DNA of 7,827 nt. It comes from an uncultured Collinsella sp. (GTDB taxonomy: Bacteria > Actinomycetota > Coriobacteriia > Coriobacteriales > Coriobacteriaceae). The stretch covers positions 1-7,827 of the forward strand of contig CABSNL010000077.1 of NCBI GenBank assembly GCA_902479095.1, written 5' to 3'. How positions within the stretch are numbered: position 1 is the stretch's first letter; the number at the start of each line of letters is the position of its first letter. Position numbers and translations under genes: made by a program. Under the pieces are notes generated by a model that saw nothing but the letters and a program-made list of their open reading frames with translations, made no database searches and had not been told where the DNA came from. Below, piece by piece: positions 1-7,125 of this stretch.

Positions 1-48
1 TCTACACTTCTAGCTTCGTCGGCAGCGTCAGATGTGTATAAGAGACAG
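1..48 (+). other. Illumina Nextera i5-side adapter left in the assembly (not genomic)
   Basis: Positions 16-48 are the Nextera read-1 transposase adapter: TCGTCGGCAGCGTC (16-29) followed by the 19-base Tn5 mosaic end AGATGTGTATAAGAGACAG (30-48). Positions 1-7 (TCTACAC) match the last bases of the P5 index primer, and 8-15 (TTCTAGCT) sit exactly where the 8-base i5 index belongs; from memory this equals index S515. Genomic sequence starts at 49. Any reading frame beginning here is artificial: the + strand frames open with the peptides MCIRDS and MYKRQ. Confidence 0.98.
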
Positions 49-432
49 CTGCAGTGCATCGGCAAGCCCAAGGGCGTCATTCGCAGCCAGGTGCCCGAGG
101 TGCTGCGTCTGGTCGGCCTGGCCGATCAGATGGACTCGCTGCCCGACCAGCTTTCCGGTGGCGAGCAGCAGCGCGTTGCCGTCGCCCGTGCTATGGTCAA
201 CCGTCCGCCGCTGCTGATCTGCGACGAGCCCACGGGCAACCTCGACCCGGCGATCTCGCTGGGCATCATGAAGCTGCTTGAGCGTATTAACCGCACCGGC
301 ACCACCGTGATCGTCGCCACGCACGACCGCGAGATGGTCGATAGCATGCACCGTCGCGTGATCGCCCTCGAGGGCGGCCACGTCATCCGCGACCAGGAGA
401 GGGGAGGTTACGGCAACTATGGCACCAACTAA
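49..432 (+). CDS. ftsE: Cell-division ABC transporter ATP-binding protein FtsE, C-terminal part (5' end missing)
   Basis: FtsE is the cytoplasmic ATPase of the FtsEX complex, which with FtsX couples ATP hydrolysis to activation of peptidoglycan hydrolases at the division site. The 127 visible residues carry the ABC signature LSGGEQQR (about 35-42), Walker B LLICDE with the catalytic Glu (55-60), the D-loop NLD (64-66) and the H-switch THD (91-93). The family is usually about 220-230 residues, so roughly 100 residues including the Walker A P-loop are lost at the contig edge. The frame stays open into the adapter, so no native start is present. Its last 14 bases overlap the ftsX start, indicating translational coupling. 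The DEPTGNLD motif is shared by the LolD/MacB ABC group, but the adjacent FtsX makes FtsE the clear choice. Confidence 0.95.
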   Translation: MQCIGKPKGVIRSQVPEVLRLVGLADQMDSLPDQLSGGEQQRVAVARAMVNRPPLLICDEPTGNLDPAISLGIMKLLERINRTGTTVIVATHDREMVDSMHRRVIALEGGHVIRDQERGGYGNYGTN

Positions 433-1339
433 CGTGGGCTACTCCTTCAAAGAGGCAATCAGCCACTTCTTCCGTAACTGGACTACCTCGCTCGGCGCCG
501 TCATCACGATCTTCCTTTCGCTGTTTATCATCGGCCTGTTCATCATGGGCTCCGCGATGCTGAACTCCGTGATCGGCACCGTCGAGGATCAGGTTGTCAT
601 CAACGCGTTCATTAGCGATGACGCTGATCAGGCCGATGTTCAGGCTTTTGAGGCCGAGCTTAAGACGTGGAATAACGTCAAGTCCGTGACCTATAAGGAC
701 AAGGACGACGCGCTGGCCGAGTATACGAGCAAGATGTCGGGCAACGCCGACGCCACCATGAGCGCGCTCGATGGCCAGAACCCGCTGCCGGCTTCCTTCG
801 CTATTGAGATGGACGATCCGTCCAAGGTCGAGAGCACGGCAAAGAAGCTCAAGAAGGATGCCGATTTCCAGAAGATCGCGGATGACGGCGACGTCAACGC
901 GAGCGTGCTGTACGGCCAGGAGGAAGTGAGCCGCCTGTTCCAGGTGACCAACTACATCCGCATCGCCGCCGTGGTGCTCGTTGGTCTTCTGACCTTTATC
1001 GCATTCATCTTCATCAACAACACGATTCGCCTGTCCATCACGGCGCGTCGTCGTGAGATTGCGATTATGCGTCTGGTCGGCGCCAGCAACGGCTTCATTC
1101 GTGGCCCGTTTATCACCGAGGGCGTGCTGCAGGCCATTTTGGGCTCGCTGCTTTCCATCGGCGTTCTGGAGCTGCTGCGCAATCTGATGATCCCGCGTCT
1201 GCAGGAGAGCATCGGCTGGATGTCGTTTGCCCTGCCGATGCAGTACTACCTGGTGACCTATGCTGCGCTGATTCTGGTCGGTGTGATTATCGGTCTCTTT
1301 GGTTCTGCCATCGCCATGCGCCGCTACCTGCGCGTGTAG
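419..1339 (+). CDS. ftsX: Cell-division protein FtsX, ABC transporter permease-like subunit
   Basis: FtsX is the membrane partner of FtsE; it transmits the ATPase cycle across the membrane to extracytoplasmic wall hydrolases or their activators. The 306-residue protein has the typical layout: a short cytoplasmic N-terminus, TM1 (about 24-48), an extracellular domain (about 52-176) rich in Asp, Lys and Ala, TM2 (about 180-202), then TM3 (about 234-254) and TM4 (about 277-299). The cytoplasmic stretch after TM2, with ITARRREIAIMRLVGAS (about 207-223), is a hallmark of FtsX/MacB-type permeases and is thought to contact the ATPase. The ATG lies inside the ftsE end; the Shine-Dalgarno GGGGAGG (401-407) is also within ftsE, about 11 bases upstream. 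No hydrolase gene follows directly, so the partner must be encoded elsewhere. Confidence 0.95.
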   Translation: MAPTNVGYSFKEAISHFFRNWTTSLGAVITIFLSLFIIGLFIMGSAMLNSVIGTVEDQVVINAFISDDADQADVQAFEAELKTWNNVKSVTYKDKDDALAEYTSKMSGNADATMSALDGQNPLPASFAIEMDDPSKVESTAKKLKKDADFQKIADDGDVNASVLYGQEEVSRLFQVTNYIRIAAVVLVGLLTFIAFIFINNTIRLSITARRREIAIMRLVGASNGFIRGPFITEGVLQAILGSLLSIGVLELLRNLMIPRLQESIGWMSFALPMQYYLVTYAALILVGVIIGLFGSAIAMRRYLRV

Positions 1340-1363
1340 GCATGCTTGGAATTCATCCCTTCC

Positions 1364-1397
1364 AACGGGTCGTCTCTTATGGGGCGGCCCGTTTTTT
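1364..1397 (+). terminator. Rho-independent terminator after ftsEX
   Basis: An 11-base-pair stem pairs 1364-1374 (AACGGGTCGTC) with 1383-1393 (GGCGGCCCGTT), including two G-T wobbles, around an 8-base loop. It runs into six T residues (1392-1397). It lies 24 bases after the ftsX stop and separates ftsEX from rnr. Confidence 0.9.
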
Positions 1398-1474
1398 GAT
1401 CCCTAGGGGACGGCAGGAAAGCGAATCATTTGGGTAGACTCTTTGGAGTTCGCAATCGATAGTTAGGAGGCGCC

Positions 1475-3610
1475 ATGGGGCGCAATAACAAGCATAAGCG
1501 TGGAGCTCGCAATCAGCGCGGGCCGGTGCGCAGCGAACGCCGTCCGAGCCTGACCGGGCGCGTGCAGCTCCATGAGCATAGCGCCTACGTTGTAACCGAA
1601 AACGGCGACTACAAGGTCATGGGCCGCGGTAAGCGCGAGATCATGGATGGCGATACCGTTGCCGTGAGCATTAAGAACAGCCCGCATGGCGAGCGTCGCG
1701 CCGTGATCGAGGGCGTGGTTGAGCGCGCAGCCATAAGCGTGGTGGGCACGTACCAGACCGCTGGTCCGCTCGGTGTGATTGAGCCGCTCGATTCGCGTCT
1801 GAAGGCCGACTTCTTCATTCTGCCCGAGGATACCTCGGCGGATCGCCTGGGCGTCCGCCCGGGCGATGTCGTTGTCGCGCGCATTTTGACCTACCCGACG
1901 CGCCTGGAATCGGGCACCGTGACGATCGAGCGCCGCATTGGCGGAGATGACGCGCCCGATTTGGGCGTTCAATATGTGATGGCGCGCTACGGCTATACCG
2001 ATAGCTATCCCGAGGCCGCGCTGGACGAGGCCGAGGGGCTTTCGCTCGATGTGTCCGCGGCGCTTAAGGACCCACTCCGCCGCGATCTGCGCGACCGCTT
2101 TGTCATCACGATCGACCCGGTCGACGCGCGCGACTTTGACGATGCCATTTCGTTGGAGCGCACGCCCGAGGGTGGCTACAAGCTGGGTGTGCATATCGCC
2201 GACGTTTCACACTATGTGGCTTGGGACGGGCATATCGATCTTGAGGCTCGCCATCGTACGACATCGGTGTATCTGGCCGATCGCGTGCTTCCCATGCTGC
2301 CCGAACGCCTGTCCTGTGACCTGTGCTCGCTTCGCCCTGACGAGGACCGTCTTGCGTTTACCGTTGACATTGAGCTCGATGCACAGGGTCGCGTGCGGCA
2401 TTACGATCCGTATTCCAGCGTGATTCGCTCGCGTGTGCGTATGGACTATGACGGCGCCGAGGCGCTGCTGGTGCGTGCCGGCGCGGTTGAGTATTCGGTG
2501 CTGGAGGGTGCAGCCGAGGATGTTGCGGCTGCCGAGGCCTCGCGCGAGGAAGCGCTTGAGCGCGGTCTTGCGTGCGAGGAGGCCGCCCGCGGCTACAACG
2601 TCGACCTCGGCGATTTCCTTGTCGCCGCCAACGAACTCGCCGAACTTCGCCGTCGCATTCGTCGCGCCCGCGGCTCAGTCGATTTTGACACGGCCGAGAT
2701 TCGCGCTCTATTGGATGAGGACGGAGTGCCCGTGCAGATTGTGGCGCGTGAACGTTCGTGTGCCACGTCGCTTATCGAGGAAGCTATGCTGCTCGCCAAC
2801 GAGTGCGTTGCAGAGTGGCTGGCAGACCGTGATATCGAGGCCTGCTATCGCGTGCATGAGGATCCGAGCCCCGATAGCCTGCACGGTGCTGCCGTTGCGC
2901 TGGCGCAGCTAGGCATCATCGACGATCGCCGTGCTGCCGGTATTGCCCTGGGGAGCCCCGATGAGCTGCAGGCTACAGTTGATGCTGCCGCCGGTACGGC
3001 CAACGCACCGCTCGTCAACACGCTGCTTCTGCGCAGCATGCAGCGCGCGCTGTACAAGCCGCGCAACGAGGGCCACTTTGCGCTCGCCGCGCCGTGCTAC
3101 TGTCACTTTACGAGTCCCATCCGTCGCTACCCCGATCTGGTGGTGCACCGCGTGCTCAAACTGCAGTTGGCCTATGAGCAGCTCGGCGGCAAGGACGCCT
3201 TGGTCCGTACGCCGCGGCTGATCGGCAAGGGGCGCGAGTCGCTGCCGCGCATTCTGCCGCAGATCTGCCGCGCATGTAGCGATGCCGAGCGCGCGGCAGA
3301 TGCCGCCAGCCATGCGACGCAAAAGATCAAGATTGCCCAGTACTATGAGGACCGTCTGGGTGAGCGCTATGCCGGAACCGTCTCGTGGGTTAGCAGCATG
3401 GGCCTCTTTGTGCGCTTGGACCTAACACAGGTCGAGGGCCTGGTTTCAATTAAGAGCCTGGGCAACGAGTGGTTCGAGTTCGACGAGGACGCGCTTACGC
3501 TGACGGGCGCCGACACGGGGACTCGCTATGAACTGGGCCAGCGCGTGATTATCGAGGTCTCGCGCGTCAATACCACGCGTGGGCACTTGGACTTTAAGCT
3601 TATCCATTAG
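1475..3610 (+). CDS. rnr: Ribonuclease R (RNB-family 3'-5' exoribonuclease)
   Basis: This processive cytoplasmic exonuclease degrades structured RNA from the 3' end; in other bacteria it takes part in rRNA quality control and in tmRNA-linked mRNA decay. A basic N-terminal tail (1-25) is followed by cold-shock/OB-type domains (about 26-155). The RNB core begins near 205 with TIDPVDARDFDDAI (212-225), whose Asp214, Asp220, Asp222 and Asp223 are the expected metal ligands. The second signature, HFTSPIRRYPDLVVHR (544-559), holds the catalytic-loop arginines. An S1 domain (about 630-711) ends the protein. At 711 residues it is shorter than E. coli RNase R (about 813): it lacks the N-terminal helix-turn-helix and the lysine-rich tail, as in many Gram-positive forms. 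A Glu/Ala-rich stretch (about 341-372) may be lineage-specific. AGGAGG at 1465-1470, 4 bases before the ATG, supports the start. RNase II (rnb) is the less likely name. Confidence 0.95.
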   Translation: MGRNNKHKRGARNQRGPVRSERRPSLTGRVQLHEHSAYVVTENGDYKVMGRGKREIMDGDTVAVSIKNSPHGERRAVIEGVVERAAISVVGTYQTAGPLGVIEPLDSRLKADFFILPEDTSADRLGVRPGDVVVARILTYPTRLESGTVTIERRIGGDDAPDLGVQYVMARYGYTDSYPEAALDEAEGLSLDVSAALKDPLRRDLRDRFVITIDPVDARDFDDAISLERTPEGGYKLGVHIADVSHYVAWDGHIDLEARHRTTSVYLADRVLPMLPERLSCDLCSLRPDEDRLAFTVDIELDAQGRVRHYDPYSSVIRSRVRMDYDGAEALLVRAGAVEYSVLEGAAEDVAAAEASREEALERGLACEEAARGYNVDLGDFLVAANELAELRRRIRRARGSVDFDTAEIRALLDEDGVPVQIVARERSCATSLIEEAMLLANECVAEWLADRDIEACYRVHEDPSPDSLHGAAVALAQLGIIDDRRAAGIALGSPDELQATVDAAAGTANAPLVNTLLLRSMQRALYKPRNEGHFALAAPCYCHFTSPIRRYPDLVVHRVLKLQLAYEQLGGKDALVRTPRLIGKGRESLPRILPQICRACSDAERAADAASHATQKIKIAQYYEDRLGERYAGTVSWVSSMGLFVRLDLTQVEGLVSIKSLGNEWFEFDEDALTLTGADTGTRYELGQRVIIEVSRVNTTRGHLDFKLIH

Positions 3611-3635
3611 CTAAATCCCGACTCGTGGCGAGAGA

Positions 3636-3667
3636 GCGGAGGGCGGTCTTTCGGGGCCGCCCTCCGC
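3636..3667 (+). terminator. Hairpin terminator after rnr
   Basis: A perfect 11-base-pair GC-rich stem pairs GCGGAGGGCGG (3636-3646) with CCGCCCTCCGC (3657-3667). It can extend three more pairs with wobbles to a TTCG loop (3650-3653). The tail ATTTG is a poor T-run, so termination may be imperfect. It lies 25 bases after the rnr stop. Confidence 0.75.
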
Positions 3668-3729
3668 ATTTGAATCGTGACTACCTTGCCGTCTGCTCGG
3701 CCGCCCGCTTACCTGCTATTTGAGAGGTA

Positions 3730-3768
3730 AAACCTACCAAAATAAACCTGTCCCTTTTGGCAGGTTTA
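3730..3768. repeat. Triple AAACCT-motif array forming alternative dyads, candidate recombinase site
   Basis: Three related 11-mers lie in 39 bases: AAACCTACCAA (3730-3740), AAACCTGTCCC (3744-3754) and, inverted, the complement of AAACCTGCCAA (3757-3767). The second and third form a 26-base dyad (3743-3768) with perfect 8-base outer arms TAAACCTG/CAGGTTTA. The first and third form a longer inverted repeat matching at 12 of 13 positions (3730-3742 with 3755-3767). The array ends 18 bases before the recombinase ATG. A 12+2+12 arrangement is the geometry of sites bound by serine invertases of the Hin/Gin type, so binding by the neighbouring gene product is an attractive inference. It could instead be a hairpin: read on the - strand, it is followed by a T-rich TTTATTTT, like a weak terminator. 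It could also be a dispersed genomic repeat. Confidence 0.5.
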
Positions 3769-3786
3769 CAAGAAAGCGGGGATGAG

Positions 3787-4392
3787 ATGGCGACGGTGTA
3801 CGGGTATGCGCGGGTGAGTTCGCGCGATCAGAATCTGAATCGGCAGCTGGATGCGCTGGGCGCCTATGGCGTGGGCTCAGCGAATATTTATGCCGACCAT
3901 GCGAGCGGCAAGGACTTCGATCGACCGCGTTATCGCGAGCTGCTGCACGTCCTGGGAGACGGGGACGTGCTGGTGGTGCTTTCTATCGACCGACTTGGCC
4001 GTAATTACTCCGAGATTCTTGAGGAATGGCGACGCATTACCAAGGAGCTCGGGGTTGCCATTGTGGTGTTGGACATGCCATTGCTTGACACGCGCGCTAG
4101 GGCCAGCGGCGCGCCGGATGTGACCAACGTCCTGATTGCCGATATTGTGCTGCAACTGCTGAGCTACGTGGCGCAGGTGGAGCGCGAGAATATCCATCGG
4201 CGCCAAGCGGAGGGAATTGCAGCGGCGCGGGCGCGAGGGGTCCGTTTCGGTCGACCTCGCAAGCCGTGCCCTCCTCAGTTTGAGCTGGTGCGCGATAGCT
4301 ATGAGGCAGGCGATATTACCCGCAGCCAAGCAGCAAAGTGCCTGGGCGTGTGCGTGGGGACGTTCGATCGCTGGATGCGCGAGGCGGGGTAG
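3787..4392 (+). CDS. Serine site-specific recombinase, resolvase/invertase family
   Basis: Small serine recombinases cut and rejoin two DNA sites through a covalent phosphoserine link, resolving cointegrates or inverting segments. The 201-residue product has the catalytic N-terminal domain with YARVSS (7-12; Ser11 aligns with the nucleophile), the SIDRLGRN motif (66-73) with Arg69 and Arg72, and a long E-helix region VAQVERENIHRRQAEG (128-143) leading to GRPRK (155-159). A C-terminal helix-turn-helix (about 165-198) would bind DNA. The VVLDMPLLDTR segment (93-103) is typical of a widespread stand-alone group in gut bacteria. An in-frame TTG at 3757 would add ten residues, but it lies inside the dyad; the ATG at 3787 has GGGG (3778-3781) at the right distance and puts the family-typical start at residue 1. 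No transposase or second recombinase gene is in the window, so mobile cargo, target site and function are unknown. Confidence 0.9.
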   Translation: MATVYGYARVSSRDQNLNRQLDALGAYGVGSANIYADHASGKDFDRPRYRELLHVLGDGDVLVVLSIDRLGRNYSEILEEWRRITKELGVAIVVLDMPLLDTRARASGAPDVTNVLIADIVLQLLSYVAQVERENIHRRQAEGIAAARARGVRFGRPRKPCPPQFELVRDSYEAGDITRSQAAKCLGVCVGTFDRWMREAG

Positions 4393-4484
4393 GGGTTTGC
4401 GTCGCTTTGTCGCTTCCTGTTGCGATTCAAATTTTGATACGGTGACGATGTCATTTGGGGCTACACTCGCTGATATTCAAAAAA

Positions 4485-4499
4485 GGAGGTTGGCCCTTG
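4485..4499 (+). promoter_or_regulatory. Strong Shine-Dalgarno that fixes a TTG start for the VanZ-like gene
   Basis: GGAGG at 4485-4489, within AAAAGGAGGT, is followed after 7 bases by TTG (4497-4499). No in-frame ATG lies near. An upstream in-frame TTG at 4455 has no comparable ribosome site and would place this Shine-Dalgarno inside the coding sequence. Confidence 0.75.
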
Positions 4500-5078
4500 G
4501 CGCGCGTAAAACAAATAATCGGATGGACCGCGGTCGTTCTGTTCGCTGCAACGCTGGCGGGCATCTGGGTGCTGACGGAGCAAAACGCGGTGCAGACGTC
4601 GTTGCTGAGCGAGTCCACCGCGCGTGTGGTGGAGGGTCAGGCTACGGGCGTTCAGGCTACCGATGCCACGGGTGAAGCCCAGACGGAGAACGGAATGACC
4701 GGGGGCGCCGATTCGGCTGCCTCGAATGTCCGGTCTGGCCGACTTGTTTCCATTCGCATGTGGATGGGCACAAACGTCCGTCGCGTTGCCCATACCGTAG
4801 AGTTTTTCTTCGTCGGATTGTTCGCCTCGGTGGTCGTGGTCTGCTTTTCCAGGCGTCCGTGGAGCGTATGCTCCCGTTGCGTGCCCGTATTGCTCTTTTG
4901 CGCCGCCTGCTCCGTTGGCGATCAGGTACATAAGATCTTTGTTCCCGGCAGGCATTTCGACGTTATCGATTTAGGATTCGATGCTGCGGGCTATGTCACC
5001 GCCATGCTGTTGGTATTGCTGGCAGCGGCGTTGGTACGCCATGCGACTCGGCCGATCGGCGCCCATGCGAGGCGCTAG
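4497..5078 (+). CDS. VanZ-like family membrane protein
   Basis: The 193-residue product has an N-terminal membrane anchor (about 8-27), a probably extracellular low-complexity linker rich in Ala, Thr, Gln, Gly and Glu (about 33-80), and a C-terminal VanZ-like region with about three membrane segments (roughly 100-117, 126-140, 163-180). Recognisable VanZ-family elements are RRVAHTVEFFFVG (95-107, with His99 and Glu102) and GDQVHKIFVPGRHFDVID (141-158), ending in FDAAGY. VanZ itself gives low-level teicoplanin resistance in enterococci, but most VanZ-like proteins have no assigned function, and resistance should not be inferred here. The gene stands alone: 104 bases after the recombinase stop and with its own downstream hairpin. 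No convincing promoter was found, so it could be read through from the recombinase. The family call rests on motifs; the start is a TTG. Confidence 0.75.
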   Translation: MARVKQIIGWTAVVLFAATLAGIWVLTEQNAVQTSLLSESTARVVEGQATGVQATDATGEAQTENGMTGGADSAASNVRSGRLVSIRMWMGTNVRRVAHTVEFFFVGLFASVVVVCFSRRPWSVCSRCVPVLLFCAACSVGDQVHKIFVPGRHFDVIDLGFDAAGYVTAMLLVLLAAALVRHATRPIGAHARR

Positions 5079-5159
5079 CCGGTAGCAAACCCGTTTCTGA
5101 TAATGCGACCTCGTTGAATTATTTTGTGTCGCGCGTATTTCCGAGCGGTCGGATTTGAG

Positions 5160-5186
5160 GGGCGAGCGGTAGAACGCTCGCCCTTT
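5160..5186 (+). terminator. Hairpin terminator after the VanZ-like gene
   Basis: A perfect 9-base-pair stem pairs GGGCGAGCG (5160-5168) with CGCTCGCCC (5175-5183) around the loop GTAGAA, followed by only three T residues (5184-5186). It lies 81 bases after the stop codon. It isolates the upstream genes from the mur operon. Confidence 0.75.
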
Positions 5187-5197
5187 GTGCGCCACGA

Positions 5198-5237
5198 TGC
5201 GGCACAATGTACCGCAAAAGCTGTTTGTATCCGGTAC
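5198..5237. promoter_or_regulatory. Candidate operator region of the mur operon
   Basis: A 19-base palindrome TGCGGCAC-AAT-GTACCGCA (5198-5216) matches at 7 of 8 arm positions. A further CGGTAC half-site at 5232-5237 is inverted relative to GTACCG at 5209-5214. The sites lie 46-85 bases before the murR ATG, between the preceding terminator and the gene, which is where an autoregulating repressor would bind. A TTTAAT sequence (5254-5259) resembles a -10 box, but I see no good -35 box. Binding by MurR is inference. Confidence 0.5.
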
Positions 5238-5282
5238 GAATCGTTCGTTGGTCTTTAATTCTTCTCAACGGAGGTGTTTGAG

Positions 5283-6134
5283 ATGGCAAACGGATTGCTT
5301 TTGCGGCTTCGCGAGCGTGAGCTCAGCGCGAGCCCGGCGGAACGCAATGTCATCGCATATGTAAGCGCTCATCCGCACGAGGTGGTCGGGCTGTCCGTCC
5401 GCGGTCTTGCCGATGTCACGTTCTCCTCGCCCTCGAGCATTTTGCGCTTTTGCAAGCGTTTGGGTTTTGCGGGCTACAAGGAGTTCCAGCGCGAACTGAT
5501 TGCCGAGCTGGCGCTCTTAGGTGACAAGAAAGACATAGCTCTCGAGGACATCTCCATGGATGACAGCGTCGAACGTATCGTGGGGAAGGTGATGAAAAGC
5601 AACGTGCGCACGATCGAGGCGACGGCGCGAACGCTCGATTACACCGTCTTGGAGCGATGCGCGGCCCGTCTTAAGCGGGCACGCGCGGTCAATCTGTTCG
5701 GTATTGGTGCCTCTCGTTTGGTCGCGCACGATCTGGCGCAAAAGCTCATGCGTGTCGACAAAGAGTGCCATCTGTACGACGACTGGCATGATCAGCTCTT
5801 GTGTGCCAAGAACATGCATGAGGGCGATATGGCAATCGCCTTTAGCTACTCGGGCTTGACGCAAGAGGTGCTGGACTGCACCGCCGAGGCTCAACGTCAC
5901 AACTGTCCCGTCGTGGCCGTTACCAAAGTAGATGGATCATCCAAGCTTGCCACCATGGCCGATGCCGTGCTCGGCGTCGCTGCGAGTGAACCCTTGGTCC
6001 GCAGCGGTGTCATGGCTTCGCGTATGGCCCAGCTTATGGTTGTCGATACCCTGTACGCTGCTTACGTTGCCAGCGACTACGAACGGGCGACGCATGTCAT
6101 TAAGCAAAACTACATCGAGAAACAGGAAAGATGA
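5283..6134 (+). CDS. murR: MurR/RpiR-family transcriptional regulator with SIS domain
   Basis: RpiR-type regulators bind DNA through an N-terminal helix-turn-helix and sense a phosphosugar through a C-terminal SIS domain; MurR of E. coli represses the mur genes and responds to MurNAc-6-phosphate. The 283-residue product shows the HTH_6 region (about 1-77; recognition part LADVTFSSPSSILRFCKRLG, 42-61) and a SIS domain (about 125-265) with LFGIGASRLVAHDLAQKL (138-155) and AIAFSYSGLTQEV (184-196). An in-frame GTG at 5274 lies within the ribosome site, so ATG 5283 is chosen, with GGAGG at 5270-5274 spaced by 8 bases. It is the first gene of the mur operon, with murQ 10 bases behind. The name rests on family plus context; the sequence alone shows only an RpiR-type regulator. 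Confidence 0.85.
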   Translation: MANGLLLRLRERELSASPAERNVIAYVSAHPHEVVGLSVRGLADVTFSSPSSILRFCKRLGFAGYKEFQRELIAELALLGDKKDIALEDISMDDSVERIVGKVMKSNVRTIEATARTLDYTVLERCAARLKRARAVNLFGIGASRLVAHDLAQKLMRVDKECHLYDDWHDQLLCAKNMHEGDMAIAFSYSGLTQEVLDCTAEAQRHNCPVVAVTKVDGSSKLATMADAVLGVAASEPLVRSGVMASRMAQLMVVDTLYAAYVASDYERATHVIKQNYIEKQER

Positions 6135-6144
6135 GGTGAATGAA

Positions 6145-6147
<3 letters not shown>
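6133..6147 (+). promoter_or_regulatory. Ribosome site overlapping the murR stop and fixing the murQ start
   Basis: GAGGT at 6133-6137 shares bases with the murR TGA (6132-6134) and lies 7 bases before ATG 6145. The in-frame GTG at 6136 overlaps this Shine-Dalgarno and is a poorer start. Translation of murQ is probably coupled to that of murR. Confidence 0.7.
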
Positions 6148-7068
<921 letters not shown>

Positions 7069-7125
7069 GTGCGCGGCGTGAGCTGATATGACATCCAGAC
7101 GAGATACCCAATACAAGGAGGAGTT

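Noticed and set aside
1398..1474. Promoter for rnr
   Set aside because: One is expected after the ftsX terminator, but I could not pick a convincing -35/-10 pair by eye.
1463..2194. Long open frame on the - strand (243 codons) within rnr
   Set aside because: It is antisense to a well-supported RNase R with all motifs in place. Long shadow frames are common in GC-rich DNA, and its translation shows no recognisable family.
3757..3786. Recombinase start at TTG 3757
   Set aside because: It lies inside the dyad with no ribosome site at a suitable distance, and the ten extra residues precede the usual family start MATVYGYARVS.
4455..4496. Earlier TTG start for the VanZ-like gene
   Set aside because: The strong GGAGG at 4485-4489 would fall inside the coding region, while TTG 4497 is optimally spaced from it.
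4393..4496. Promoter for the VanZ-like gene (TACACT at 4462-4467 as a -10 box)
   Set aside because: No acceptable -35 hexamer lies 16-18 bases upstream, so the call is too weak to list.
5932..6144. Upstream extension of murQ inside murR
   Set aside because: The extension is the other frame of murR's SIS domain and has no MurQ homology. The family N-terminus begins just after ATG 6145, which has a good ribosome site.
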